Source: Sphingopyxis yananensis
GTDB taxonomy: Bacteria; Pseudomonadota; Alphaproteobacteria; Sphingomonadales; Sphingomonadaceae
NCBI RefSeq assembly: GCF_020687785.1
Contig: NZ_JAJEWI010000008.1
Coordinates: forward strand, 434,001 to 498,000
Reading direction: 5' to 3'
Length of the DNA stretch: 64,000 nucleotides
Shown: positions 8,946 through 18,135 of the stretch, piece after piece
How the letters are laid out: each line of letters opens with the position of its first letter
Numbering within the stretch: position 1 is the stretch's first letter
Program-made: the position numbers and the translations under genes
The notes under the pieces: generated by a model
What the model saw: only the letters and a program-made list of their open reading frames with translations
The model's database searches: none
Told to the model about the DNA's origin: nothing

Positions 8946-8976
8946 CTGCCAGTCCACGCTATTCGCGGACTGGCAG
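8946..8976. terminator. Hairpin downstream of the aminotransferase gene
   Basis: CTGCCAGTCC and GGACTGGCAG form a perfect 10-base stem with an 11-base loop, 25 bases beyond the aminotransferase stop codon on the minus strand. No T run follows, so it may stabilise the mRNA 3' end or act as a factor-assisted terminator, not as a classical intrinsic one. Confidence 0.5.
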
Positions 8977-9001
8977 AATGACAGGCGATGTTGTAGAAAA
9001 C

Positions 9002-10213
9002 TTAAACCAGCGCCGCGCAAGCCTTTTGAATGCGCAGGCAGGCTTCCTTGAGCACGGCTTCCGATGTCGCATAGCTGATGCGGAAAGCGGGGGCCAAACC
9101 AAAGGCCGTCCCCGGAACCGCCGCGACGCGGGCGCTGTCCAAGAAATAGTCGATCAAATCTTCGTCGGTTTCGATCAGCTTTCCTTCTGGCGTCTTCTTG
9201 CCCATGCAGCCGCTGGCGTCGGGATAAACATAAAAAGCACCATCCGGCACGGGGCAGTTCAGGCCCGGCGCATCGTTCAGCATCGCCACAACCATGTCGC
9301 GGCGCTTTTTGAAGGCAGCGTTACGCTCTTCCAAAAATTGTTGTGGACCAGTCAGCGCAGCGGTGGCCGCAGCCTGAGCGATAGAGCAAGGGTTGGACGT
9401 CGACTGCGATTGCAGCTTGCCAATCGCCTTGATCAACCAAGCCGGACCACCCGCAAAACCAATGCGCAGTCCGGTCATCGAATAAGCCTTGGAACAACCG
9501 TTCACCGTCAAAATACGGTCGGTCAGATCTGGGCAACGCTCTGCCAGGGTCGAAAATTTGAAATCGGCGTACCAGACATGTTCATACATATCGTCGCACA
9601 TCACCATCACATGCGGGTGCTTGCGAACGACTTCGCCAATCGCGTCCAATTCTTCGGGGGCATAGGCCGCGCCCGATGGGTTGGATGGCGAATTAAAGAT
9701 GATCCAACGGGTCGCTGGCGTGATCGCCGCGTCCAATTGTTCCGGTGTGATCTTGTAATTCTGGGCCGCCGATGCTGCAACGAACACTGGCTTACCACCG
9801 CAAAATTCCACGATGTCGGGATAGCTAACCCAATATGGCGCAGGGATGATCACTTCGTCGCCCGCATCCACGGTCGCGACCAAGGCGTTGAACAATGTAT
9901 GCTTGCCGCCGACATTGACGGTGATCTGGTCCAAAGCATAATCCAGACCATTGTCGCGCTTGAACTTGGCGCGGATCGCTTCCTTCAAAGCGACGGTGCC
10001 GTCGACCAGCGTATATTTGGTTTGGCCAGCGCGAATGGCTTCGATCATCGCGTCCTTGACGAAATCGGGGGTATCGAAATCCGGCTCGCCCGCGCTCAAT
10101 CCAATAACGTCGACGCCCTCAGCTTTGAGTTTGGTCACACGCGCGGTCATAGCCAAAGTGGCCGACGGCTGAATGCGGTTCAAAGAGGCGGACGTATGCG
10201 GCTTCAGCGACAT
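9002..10213 (-). CDS. aspC: Pyridoxal phosphate-dependent class I aminotransferase (aspartate aminotransferase type)
   Basis: From the ATG at 10213 (ribosome-binding GAGGAA upstream) this is a 403-residue fold-type I aminotransferase. Visible hallmarks are LSAGEPDFDTPDF near the N-terminus, the PYWVSYPD region (about 126-133), FNSPSNPSG (173-181), the CDD aspartate that contacts the cofactor, and the Schiff-base lysine in NGCSKAYSMTGLRIG (Lys about 242). This matches the alphaproteobacterial aspartate/prephenate aminotransferase group, moving amino groups between aspartate and 2-oxoglutarate; glutamate-prephenate activity is also possible. The gene stands alone on the minus strand, with a hairpin downstream. 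Confidence 0.93.
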   Translation of the reverse strand: MSLKPHTSASLNRIQPSATLAMTARVTKLKAEGVDVIGLSAGEPDFDTPDFVKDAMIEAIRAGQTKYTLVDGTVALKEAIRAKFKRDNGLDYALDQITVNVGGKHTLFNALVATVDAGDEVIIPAPYWVSYPDIVEFCGGKPVFVAASAAQNYKITPEQLDAAITPATRWIIFNSPSNPSGAAYAPEELDAIGEVVRKHPHVMVMCDDMYEHVWYADFKFSTLAERCPDLTDRILTVNGCSKAYSMTGLRIGFAGGPAWLIKAIGKLQSQSTSNPCSIAQAAATAALTGPQQFLEERNAAFKKRRDMVVAMLNDAPGLNCPVPDGAFYVYPDASGCMGKKTPEGKLIETDEDLIDYFLDSARVAAVPGTAFGLAPAFRISYATSEAVLKEACLRIQKACAALV

Positions 10214-10405
10214 GATGGGGCGTTCCTCAGAAATGCGGATAATCGGCAATAAAGATGATCCATGATCATCAGAATATTGCGCAAACGCGCCTAGAACGTC
10301 CCATCATATTTCGCAAGCACAGCATCGCCCCATGCGCCAGTTTTCTCGCCCACGCGGGGCCTTCGGGCAAAAAGATACGGACGAATGCTCGATGCATCCC
10401 TATTT

Positions 10406-12244
10406 TCAATCCAATATAGGTTCCAACCGTGCCGGAATCAGCCCCCGCATGGAATTGCCGATGAAAAACCCATCTTGCAAATCACGGACTCGCAGCGATG
10501 ATTCGCGCGCCCGCCCGTTCGCCAGCAATTCAGCGCGCAGCACCCCCGCCAGCAAGCCCTGTTCCAAAGGCGGCGTCAGCAACTGTCCATCACGCTCGAC
10601 AAAGACATTGGTAAAGCTGCCCTCTGTCACAAAGCCATGGGCATCGACAAACAGCACCTCTGCCGCGCCGCTGGCGATGCGCGCTTGGTCATAGGCGTTT
10701 CGCAGGCTGGTTTTGTGGCGCAAACGAAAATCCTCTGCCGCCATCGGCGCGTCACATAAAGCGATGGTCAACGGCACGTCCGACAAGCGCGGAAAGGGTG
10801 TTACTTCCACGGCCAAAGCACCACTGCGGCCCAAGCGCATCCGCACCCGCGCCTGTGTTTGCGTGCGGAACGTCGCCGCCTGCAATCGGTTGCGGGCGTC
10901 ATGGCGGTTAAAGCGAAAGCCTAATTCTTCGGCGCTGGTGGCCAAGCGCGACAGATGACGGTCCAACCGCACCAAGCCTTCGACAGGGTCAAAGGACATG
11001 GTTTCCAACAAATCAAAATTTTCGCCAGCCGCCGTCACAAAATCCCCCTTGGCCAAACATTCTCGCCACTCATCCTCGCCCTTGCTGTCCGCCACAATAC
11101 CGGACCCCAGACCCATGCTTGCATAGGCTGCCCCATCTTGCTGGCGCTGCCCATGGGGAAAAACTAGCGTTCTGATAGCAACATTAAAGGCCGCGTCGCC
11201 GCTGGGTTCCAAAAAGCCGATGGACCCCGTGTAAAGGCCGCGTTGCCCCTGTTCCAACGCGTCGATAATCTCCATGGCCCGAATTTTGGGTGCGCCCGTT
11301 ATCGACCCACAAGGAAAAGCCGCGCGCAGCACATCCACCGCCCCAACGCCGTCCGGCAAATGCGCCGTCACATCCGACACCAATTGGTGAATTGTCGGAA
11401 AAGTTTCGACACGAAACAGGTCGGGCACGCGCACTGTTCCGGCCGCAGCCACGCGCGACAGGTCGTTGCGAATCAAATCGACGATCATCAAATTTTCGGC
11501 GCGCTGCTTGGGGTCGCTTTTCAACTGCTCGGCAGCCCGCTTATCCGCCGCTTCGTCCTGCAAGCGCGGGGCCGTGCCCTTCATCGGACGCGCCATAACC
11601 TGCCCCGCCCGCAAAGAGAAAAACAGTTCGGGCGACAAAGACGCAACCGCCTGTTTCCCCGTCCAGATAAAGCCACCATAGCCAGCGCGGGCGGTGCGGC
11701 GCAGGCGCGCATAAACGGCCAGCGGGTCCCCGCAATAAGGGACATCCGCCTGAAAGGTGTAATTGGCCTGATAAATATCGCCTGCCTTAATATAGGCCAG
11801 CAATTGATCAATCGCGCTCAGATAATCGGCTCGTGCCATATGGGGTTGCGGCTGACCCACCCATGCGCCATCGGCATCAGGCAAGCGCGCCGCCACATCG
11901 TCCACATTGATCAGCTCAATCGTGCGAAAGACACCGAACCACGCCAAAGGCGTATGGGGCGGCGCATCGGGCCGCGCACCATCCGCGCTGTCGACGCCAT
12001 CCGCCCCGCGCCATGCGGAATCCAGCCCCTTGCCCGCTTCATAATGCAGATAGCCCGCAACATAATAACCGTCACGCTGCGCCTGTTCGATGCCGTCCAG
12101 CACTCCAGCGACCTCGGCAGCGGTCCAAGCCTGATGCACCATGATCGGGTCCGAAAATAGGCGCGCTGGAACCGCCCCGTGACGGCGCACATCATCCAAC
12201 AGAACAAAAGGCGGCGTATCGCTGCCCAGTTTCATGACCGCCAT
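10406..12244 (-). CDS. pabBC: Fused aminodeoxychorismate synthase component I / aminodeoxychorismate lyase
   Basis: A 612-residue two-domain protein. Residues 1-405 are the chorismate-binding PabB domain: PMKGTAPR with the catalytic Lys at about 222, NLMIVDLIRNDLSRVA, and FPCGSITGAPKIRAMEII. Residues about 408-612 are a fold-type IV PLP domain like PabC (4-amino-4-deoxychorismate lyase): ENFDLLETM, RLDRHLSRL, the RHKTS motif with the PLP Lys at about 511, and TEGSFTNVFVE. Together these would turn chorismate plus ammonia into p-aminobenzoate for folate. The glutamine amidotransferase PabA is not in the window. Such fusions are known; the order here is synthase then lyase. Confidence 0.93.
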   Translation of the reverse strand: MAVMKLGSDTPPFVLLDDVRRHGAVPARLFSDPIMVHQAWTAAEVAGVLDGIEQAQRDGYYVAGYLHYEAGKGLDSAWRGADGVDSADGARPDAPPHTPLAWFGVFRTIELINVDDVAARLPDADGAWVGQPQPHMARADYLSAIDQLLAYIKAGDIYQANYTFQADVPYCGDPLAVYARLRRTARAGYGGFIWTGKQAVASLSPELFFSLRAGQVMARPMKGTAPRLQDEAADKRAAEQLKSDPKQRAENLMIVDLIRNDLSRVAAAGTVRVPDLFRVETFPTIHQLVSDVTAHLPDGVGAVDVLRAAFPCGSITGAPKIRAMEIIDALEQGQRGLYTGSIGFLEPSGDAAFNVAIRTLVFPHGQRQQDGAAYASMGLGSGIVADSKGEDEWRECLAKGDFVTAAGENFDLLETMSFDPVEGLVRLDRHLSRLATSAEELGFRFNRHDARNRLQAATFRTQTQARVRMRLGRSGALAVEVTPFPRLSDVPLTIALCDAPMAAEDFRLRHKTSLRNAYDQARIASGAAEVLFVDAHGFVTEGSFTNVFVERDGQLLTPPLEQGLLAGVLRAELLANGRARESSLRVRDLQDGFFIGNSMRGLIPARLEPILD

Positions 12245-12601
12245 AATCTGAATTTATACCCTATTTCGATATCGCGCACATCATCACCGCGCCAGACCCC
12301 CAGCCTAACAGCAAATGCCGCCGTTCAATAGCCCAGCGCGCCGCCAATTTCCGACTTATCCACAGGCGATTTTCAAGGCTGTCAGGCCATTATGATTTCA
12401 TCAAAGCTTTATTTTTGCGTCTATTTCTAAATAGAATTCAGCATCATGGGCGCTGCAAAAGACGGGGCAGCAACGCCGTCACAATAATGGCTGGCCAGCA
12501 ACGAAGTATAAGAAGACATCATCGCACACCCTACTTGCAGGGCGGCCATATTTACCATAATGTCAAAATATAAAAACGAACAATATAGGATGGGTAGGCA
12601 G
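12245..12601. other. Divergent intergenic region between pabBC and the acyl-CoA ligase gene
   Basis: About 360 bases containing promoters for two divergent genes. The only distinct structure is a 14-base dyad, CTATTTCTAAATAG, at 12421-12434 (six-base arms, two-base centre) inside an AT-rich patch, a possible operator about 170 bases before the ligase start. No RNA gene or further coding frame is convincing. Confidence 0.4.
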
Positions 12602-14269
12602 ATGGAAAAGCTGTTTGATTGGACACAATCTTATCAACACCCCACAAAATGGGACCAGATTTTCCAGCCGCTCAGCCTGCCCGACATGCTGCAAAACAGC
12701 ATCAATACCGCGCCCGACCAAGTCATGCTGCAATTCATGGGCCGTGATTATAGCTATCACGAGGTGGGCGAAGCCGTGCGACAATTCGCCAAGGGGCTCC
12801 AGCAATTGGGCATCGGCAAAGATTGCCGTGTCGGCCTGTTTCTGCCCAACGTCCCCCATTATGTCGCCGCCTATTATGGTGCGATGCTGGCGGGGGCGAC
12901 GGTGGTCAACTTCTCACCGCTTTATACCGTCGCCGAACTCGCCGCCCAAGTCGAAGACAGCGGAACCGACACGCTCGTCACCGTCAGCGCCCAAGCCTTG
13001 CTGCCGACCGCGCTGAAAGTGCTGGATCAATCGAGCTTGAAACGGCTGGTCGTCGGGTCCATCGCAGGGGCGTTGCCTCCCACAAAATCCTTCCTTTACC
13101 GCCTGTTCAAACAATCCGAAGTCACGAAGATCCCGAATGATCCGCGCATCATTCGCTTTTCAACCTTGATCGACAATGATGGCAGTCCTGCCCCCGTTTC
13201 CATTGACCCAGAACGCGACATCGCCCTGATCCAATATACCGGCGGCACCACCGGCCTGCCCAAGGGGGCGATGCTGACGCACCAAAATCTGTCCGCCAAT
13301 GCACGGCAAGTTCACGCGATCGACCCCGACCCATTGGAAGAGGATCGGATTTTGGGTGTCCTGCCCTTCTTCCATGTCTTTGCGAACACCTGCGTTCTGA
13401 ACCGCACGGTCTTAAAAGGCGGAACGATCACTATGTTGCCGCGCTTTGATGCGGGACAGGCCTTGGCGGCGCTGAACAAATATCGCTCCACCGCCCTGCC
13501 CGGTGTGCCGACCATGTACCAAGCCTTGCTCGACCACCCCGCAGCAGCACACACCGACTTTTCCTCTTTGCGCATTTGTATTTCTGGCGGCGCGCCCATG
13601 GCGGCTGAACTTCGCGAAAAATTCATCGCCCGCACAGGGGCCTCCTTGGTGGAAGGCTATGGCTTGACCGAAAGTTCGGGCGTGGTCTCCGTCAATCCAT
13701 ATGATGGCCCCGTCAAAGCGGGCACCATCGGACAGCCCATCCCCGCCACGCATGTGCGACTGGTGGATAAAAGCGATTGCACCAAGGACGCGCCCGCTGG
13801 CGAACCCGGTGAACTGGTCGTCAAAGGGCCGCAAATCATGCAGGGCTATTGGAACCGTCCCGACGCCGACCTAGACAGCTTTACCCCCGACGGTTGGCTG
13901 CGCACCGGCGACGTCGCGGTGATTGATGCCGACGGCTATCTTCGCATCGTCGACCGCATCAAGGACATGATCTCGGTCGGTGGATTCAAAGTCTATCCCA
14001 GCGTGATCGAAGCGGTCATCTATGAACATCCCGCCATTAAAGAAGCCATCGCGCTGGGCGTACCAGACCCGTATCGCGGGGAAGCGCCCAAAATATTCGT
14101 GACATTAGAACCAAATTCCCATGCCACCGAAAGCGACTTGACCGAATGGGTGAACGCGCGGCTTGGCAAGCATGAACGGGTGGTCGGCGTGTCCATTCGG
14201 GCCGAACTGCCCAAAACAATGATTGGAAAGCTGGACCGTAAGGCCCTACGCGCCGAAGAAAATGTCTAG
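12602..14269 (+). CDS. Long-chain/medium-chain fatty acid--CoA ligase (AMP-binding)
   Basis: From the ATG at 12602 this is a 555-residue ANL-superfamily enzyme activating carboxylic acids to acyl-CoA via an acyl-AMP. The AMP-binding P-loop YTGGTTGLPKGAML, the A5 motif VEGYGLTESSG, the hinge/ATP segment GWLRTGDVAVIDADGYLRIVDRIKDMI and the C-terminal catalytic lysine context PKTMIGKLDRKALR are all present. Starts at 12560 or 12590 would add up to 14 residues, but the AGG directly before 12602 favours the internal ATG. Substrate chain length cannot be read from sequence. It is followed by a TetR regulator on the same strand. Confidence 0.92.
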   Translation: MEKLFDWTQSYQHPTKWDQIFQPLSLPDMLQNSINTAPDQVMLQFMGRDYSYHEVGEAVRQFAKGLQQLGIGKDCRVGLFLPNVPHYVAAYYGAMLAGATVVNFSPLYTVAELAAQVEDSGTDTLVTVSAQALLPTALKVLDQSSLKRLVVGSIAGALPPTKSFLYRLFKQSEVTKIPNDPRIIRFSTLIDNDGSPAPVSIDPERDIALIQYTGGTTGLPKGAMLTHQNLSANARQVHAIDPDPLEEDRILGVLPFFHVFANTCVLNRTVLKGGTITMLPRFDAGQALAALNKYRSTALPGVPTMYQALLDHPAAAHTDFSSLRICISGGAPMAAELREKFIARTGASLVEGYGLTESSGVVSVNPYDGPVKAGTIGQPIPATHVRLVDKSDCTKDAPAGEPGELVVKGPQIMQGYWNRPDADLDSFTPDGWLRTGDVAVIDADGYLRIVDRIKDMISVGGFKVYPSVIEAVIYEHPAIKEAIALGVPDPYRGEAPKIFVTLEPNSHATESDLTEWVNARLGKHERVVGVSIRAELPKTMIGKLDRKALRAEENV

Positions 14270-14458
14270 GTCTCCGCGGTGTTTTCATGAGCATTGCGTT
14301 ATAAGTTCATCGTCTTGGGCTTGCGATTTTCTATCACAATTGCTTTACCCGAAACGCCTATTGGGGGCGACACAATGGAATGACGACTAGATTTTGCGCA
14401 GCAACGCCCTAGTGATTGGTCGAAAGTGATGGATCCAACTATTGTGAACACCCCAGTC

Positions 14459-14479
14459 ATCATGACGGGGAATCATGAT
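14459..14479. promoter_or_regulatory. Inverted repeat upstream of the TetR gene
   Basis: ATCATGA and TCATGAT, separated by seven bases (CGGGGAA), form a perfect seven-base-arm inverted repeat 62 bases before the tetR start codon. Position and symmetry fit a self-regulatory operator for the TetR protein, but the arms are short and no second copy was noticed. Confidence 0.35.
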
Positions 14480-14541
14480 CGACATTGGGCAACCGGGGCG
14501 GCAGTGGCGATATAGGCCGCGCGCGAAGACAGGACGATGAT

Positions 14542-15186
14542 ATGTTTAAGCCAGCCGTTGTGAAGCCGAAAAGACGCAAACGCTTGGGCAGCGAAGTGCG
14601 CGAAGAAGGGCTGGCGGCGGCGCGGCAATTGCTGTTGCAGGGCGGCCCCGCCGAGGTGACATTGGCCAAAATCGGCAAAGCTATTGGCATGAGCCACGCG
14701 AATGTCCTGCACCATTTCGGCTCGGCGGCTCAGTTGCAAGCCGCCCTGATGGAATCCATGATCAACGATCTAACGGTCGCGCTGAATGATGTCGTAACCT
14801 TGCTGAAAAGTGATGCTGCCGCCCCGCGCACCGTCACCGACATGGTCTTTGATGCCTTTGACAAAGGCGGGGCCGGACCGCTGGCGGCCTGGATCATCTT
14901 GTCCGGCGATGTGCAACATTTGGAACCGGTACGCGCCGCTGTCGTGTCTTTGGTCAAAGCCATTGGCGGCCAAGACGCCGACGAACAAAGCGATGCCCAG
15001 GTGCAATCCGCCGTCACCATGATGGCGATTGCCGCCTTTGGGGATGCCCTGCTTGGCCCCTATATCCGCGACATGTTGAACCAACCGTATGATGCGATGC
15101 GCGATGTTTTCTCGCGCATCCTGCCGTTATTTTTGATGGCGGGCGGCATCCCGCCAGCCCCGCCCCACACAACGCCAACCGCTTAA
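14542..15186 (+). CDS. TetR/AcrR-family transcriptional regulator
   Basis: A 214-residue TetR-type repressor. The start is the ATG at 14542, preceded by AGGACGA; a TTG 57 bases earlier is less likely. After a basic N-terminal tail (KPKRRKRLGSE), residues about 18-65 form the helix-turn-helix: VTLAKIGKAIGMSHANVLHHFGSAAQLQAAL. The C-terminal ligand-binding domain is mostly helical and hydrophobic. The adjacent acyl-CoA ligase and the inverted repeat at 14459-14479 suggest local control of fatty-acid activation or self-control; both are inference. Confidence 0.9.
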   Translation: MFKPAVVKPKRRKRLGSEVREEGLAAARQLLLQGGPAEVTLAKIGKAIGMSHANVLHHFGSAAQLQAALMESMINDLTVALNDVVTLLKSDAAAPRTVTDMVFDAFDKGGAGPLAAWIILSGDVQHLEPVRAAVVSLVKAIGGQDADEQSDAQVQSAVTMMAIAAFGDALLGPYIRDMLNQPYDAMRDVFSRILPLFLMAGGIPPAPPHTTPTA

Positions 15187-15284
15187 GATCAGGGCATAAC
15201 AACCGAATATCACACACGGAAATCCCTGTGCCGCGGAAAGCCGACAAAAGTCGCAGCACCCATTTAAATATCATAAAGCTGCAA

Positions 15285-15299
15285 TGTTATATTGTATCC
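15285..15299 (+). promoter_or_regulatory. Zur-box-like sequence upstream of the MerC gene
   Basis: TGTTATATTGTATCC closely resembles the zinc-uptake-regulator palindrome as I remember it (TGTTATATTATAACA-like), matching at 12 of 15 positions with the left half perfect and the right half degraded. It lies 38 bases before the MerC start used here and one gene upstream of a Zur-like regulator, which makes zinc control plausible but unproven. Confidence 0.35.
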
Positions 15300-15336
15300 T
15301 TGGATGAATCATGCCATAGACTGGCGCGCACATCCT

Positions 15337-15786
15337 ATGGAGAATGATTTGCCCTCTGCCCTCGGCCCTGCTCAAGAGCCTGCGCGTTCGTCGCGCTGGA
15401 CTTTGCGCGCGCTAGGCAACCGTTTTGTGAACGGCGGCGGCGATCGTTTGGCCATTTGGCTGTCTGGCTTGTGCGTTCTGCACTGCATTGCCAGCGGTTT
15501 CATTTTAGCATCCATGTTGTCGGCCAGCACCGCCTTATTAAATCCTGCTTTTCACGAAGTCGGCTTGATTTTGGCCATTATTTTGGGCCTTGCCGTTTTG
15601 GTTACGGGTGCGCGCAAGCACCGCAGCCTGACACCTGTTGCGGTCGGCAGCACGGGGCTTGCCATCATGGCCTATGCCCTGACTTTGCCGCATGATTACC
15701 GCGAAGTGACGGCGACGATTATCGGCCTTAGCTTTGTTGCGGTCGGGCATGAACTCAATCGCCGCGCTCGCCGCCGCACCGCTTAA
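15337..15786 (+). CDS. MerC-domain integral membrane protein
   Basis: A 149-residue inner-membrane protein with four hydrophobic segments (about residues 40-63, 67-90, 98-115 and 118-137) and the MerC-type metal-site motif CVLHC (C-x2-HC) in the first. MerC proteins were described in mercury-resistance operons, but this subgroup also occurs beside zinc regulators. There is no merR, merA or other mer gene here. The next gene is a Zur-like Fur protein and a Zur-box-like sequence precedes this gene, so a role in zinc or other divalent metal handling is more likely. Earlier starts (15292 TTG, 15304 ATG) cannot be excluded. Confidence 0.8.
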   Translation: MENDLPSALGPAQEPARSSRWTLRALGNRFVNGGGDRLAIWLSGLCVLHCIASGFILASMLSASTALLNPAFHEVGLILAIILGLAVLVTGARKHRSLTPVAVGSTGLAIMAYALTLPHDYREVTATIIGLSFVAVGHELNRRARRRTA

Positions 15787-15931
15787 GCAACACGCCCCAA
15801 GCCCCTTCGCCGCTGGAACCCCACATCATCGCTCGTGCCGTATAGTGGCTGTCGCTTGCGGCTTTTCGCGGAACCCCCTACATCGGTCAAACACCATCGC
15901 GGGACTTCCCCGTTTGATCCAGAGGGAGCAT

Positions 15932-16414
15932 ATGACGCAGCACGGACACAGCCACGCCAATCACCACCACCATATCGAGGCGGGCGGCGAATCCTTGGCG
16001 GCGGAAGCACGGCTTGTTATGGAAAAAGCAGGCGAAGCTTGGACCGACATGCGCGCCCAAATTTTCGACGCCGTGGCCGAAATTGGTAAACCAGCCAGCG
16101 CCTATGACATTGCCGATATTGTGTCCCAAAAACGCGGAAAGCGTGTAGCCCCTAACAGCGTCTATCGCATTTTGGACCTGTTCGTATCCAAGAATCTTGT
16201 CCGGCGGGTCGAAAGCGCCAATGCCTTTGTTGCCAATAGCCACCCCGGCTGTTTCCACGACTGCATCTTTTTAATCTGCGACCAATGTGGTCAGGCGGTG
16301 CATATCGACAATGATCGCTTGTCCCACGACGTGCGCGCTGCCGCCGAAGCGACGGGATTTTTCCCGGAACGACCGATCATCGAAGTGCGCGGAAAATGTT
16401 CCAAATGCCAATAA
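15932..16414 (+). CDS. zur: Fur-family metalloregulator, Zur-like
   Basis: A 160-residue Fur-family repressor starting at the ATG at 15932, right after a good AGAGGGAG ribosome site. It opens with a His-rich metal-binding tail (HGHSHANHHHH), then a winged-helix DNA-binding domain (about 30-95; PASAYDIADIV, RVAPNSVYRILDLFV) and a dimerisation domain with HDCIFLICDQCGQ and the C-terminal CSKC. These two C-x2-C pairs form the structural zinc site typical of Zur and Fur. The zinc-specific (Zur) assignment rests on the His-rich tail and the MerC neighbour; Fur or another metal sensor remains possible. Confidence 0.88.
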   Translation: MTQHGHSHANHHHHIEAGGESLAAEARLVMEKAGEAWTDMRAQIFDAVAEIGKPASAYDIADIVSQKRGKRVAPNSVYRILDLFVSKNLVRRVESANAFVANSHPGCFHDCIFLICDQCGQAVHIDNDRLSHDVRAAAEATGFFPERPIIEVRGKCSKCQ

Positions 16415-16534
16415 AGCGGTAATCGATACAATCGATCAACCCTATCGACAGCGGCCATAGCCTCTTTCCCCCTGCGGCTTTGCGGTCTAGGGAGGCCCAG
16501 ATTCCGAACCAACGGGAAGAAGGGCTGCACCCAT

Positions 16535-18058
16535 ATGAACACCGTGATCATCCGCGAAGACGATCTGATCGAAACCGTCGCCGACGCACTGCAATATATC
16601 AGCTATTTTCACCCCATGGATTATATCCGTGCGCTTGGCGCGGCCTATGAGCGTGAAGTATCGCCAGCCGCCAAAGATGCGATGGCGCAGATTTTGTCCA
16701 ACAGCCGGATGTGCGCCGAAGGGCACCGCCCGATCTGCCAAGACACCGGCATCGTTACCGTGTTCATCAAATGGGGCATGGACTGCCGCCTCGACAGCCC
16801 GCGCAGCCTGCAACAGGTTGTCGACGAAGGCGTTCGCCGTGCCTATTTGCACCCCGAAAACAAGCTGCGGGCCTCGATTCTGGCCGACCCAGCGTTCAGC
16901 CGCGTCAACACCAAGGACAACACACCTTCGGTGCTGAACGTCGAAATGGTCCCCGGCAATAAGGTGCAAATTGATGTCGCAGCCAAGGGCGGCGGCAGCG
17001 AAAATAAATCGAAATTCAAGATGATGAACCCCAGCGATAGCATCGTCGATTGGGTGCTCGAAATGGTTCCCCAAATGGGCGCTGGCTGGTGCCCCCCCGG
17101 TATGCTGGGCATCGGTATTGGCGGCACCGCCGAAAAGGCGATGTTGCTGGCCAAGCAATCGCTGATGGACCCCATCGACATGACCGAGCTGCTGGCACGC
17201 GGCCCATCCAGCCCGATCGAAGAATTGCGTATCGAGCTGTATGAAAAGGTCAATGCGCTGGGCATCGGTGCACAAGGCCTTGGGGGCCTCGCCACCGTGC
17301 TGGATATCAAGATCAACGATTGGCCGACCCATGCGGCATCCAAGCCTGTCGCCATGATCCCCAACTGCGCCGCCACCCGTCACGCCCATGTGACGCTGGA
17401 CGGCAGCGGCCCCGCTTTCTTGGAACCGCCCGTATTGGCCGATTTCCCCAAGATCGACTGGGCACCCGACAGCGCGGCCAAGCGCGTCAATCTGGATGAA
17501 CTAACCCCCGAAGTGGTGGCAAGCTGGAAACAAGGCGACCGCATCTTGCTGAACGGCAAGATGCTGACGGGCCGCGATGCCGCGCACAAGCGCATTGCTG
17601 ACATGCTCGCCAAAGGCGAAGAACTGCCCGTAGATTTCAAAGGCCGCGTCATTTATTATGTCGGACCCGTTGACCCTGTTGGCGAAGAAATCGTCGGCCC
17701 TGCTGGCCCGACCACCGCAACGCGCATGGACAAGTTCATGGACATGATGCTGGACCAAGGCCTGCTGGCCTGCGTCGGCAAGGCCGAACGCGGCCCTGCG
17801 GCCACCAACGCCATTGCGAAGCACAAGAGCGCCTATTTGATGGCGGTTGGCGGCGCCGCTTATTTGGTGTCGCGCGCCATTAAGGAAAGCAAGGTTGTGG
17901 GCTTCCACGATCTGGGCATGGAAGCCATTTACGAATTTGAGGTGCAGGACTTCCCCGTGACCGTGGCCGTCGACAGCGAAGGCCAAAATGTGCACGTTAA
18001 CGCGCCGAAAATCTGGCAAAAGCGCATCCAAGAAGAAGGCCTGCTGGAACGCAGCTAA
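16535..18058 (+). CDS. fumA: Fumarate hydratase, class I (iron-sulfur)
   Basis: A 507-residue class I fumarase, the oxygen-sensitive [4Fe-4S] enzyme interconverting fumarate and malate in the TCA cycle. N-terminal alpha-like domain motifs include AEGHRPICQDTGIVTVF (a cluster-ligand Cys) and NTKDNTPSVLNVEMVPG. The middle has GIGGTAEKAMLLAKQSL and a Cys-containing IPNCAATRHAHVTL. The C-terminal beta domain has YYVGPVDPVGEEIVGPAGPTTATRMDKF. Single-chain length is normal. It follows the Zur-like gene by 120 bases on the same strand and ends at a strong terminator. Confidence 0.94.
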   Translation: MNTVIIREDDLIETVADALQYISYFHPMDYIRALGAAYEREVSPAAKDAMAQILSNSRMCAEGHRPICQDTGIVTVFIKWGMDCRLDSPRSLQQVVDEGVRRAYLHPENKLRASILADPAFSRVNTKDNTPSVLNVEMVPGNKVQIDVAAKGGGSENKSKFKMMNPSDSIVDWVLEMVPQMGAGWCPPGMLGIGIGGTAEKAMLLAKQSLMDPIDMTELLARGPSSPIEELRIELYEKVNALGIGAQGLGGLATVLDIKINDWPTHAASKPVAMIPNCAATRHAHVTLDGSGPAFLEPPVLADFPKIDWAPDSAAKRVNLDELTPEVVASWKQGDRILLNGKMLTGRDAAHKRIADMLAKGEELPVDFKGRVIYYVGPVDPVGEEIVGPAGPTTATRMDKFMDMMLDQGLLACVGKAERGPAATNAIAKHKSAYLMAVGGAAYLVSRAIKESKVVGFHDLGMEAIYEFEVQDFPVTVAVDSEGQNVHVNAPKIWQKRIQEEGLLERS

Positions 18059-18074
18059 GCCTTTTGCCTGACAC

Positions 18075-18115
18075 AAAAAGGGCTGCAGCATGACGTCATG
18101 CTGCGGCCCTTTTTT
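18075..18115 (+). terminator. Strong terminator between fumarase and the DUF481 gene
   Basis: A 19-base stem with a single mismatch, based on AAAAAGGGC and GGCCCTTTTT with an inner GCAGCATGA/TCATGCTGC stem, lies 17 bases past the fumarase stop. The A run on one side and T run on the other let it serve the convergent DUF481 gene too. Confidence 0.9.
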
Positions 18116-18135
18116 ATATCCAATATCGTTTGTAC

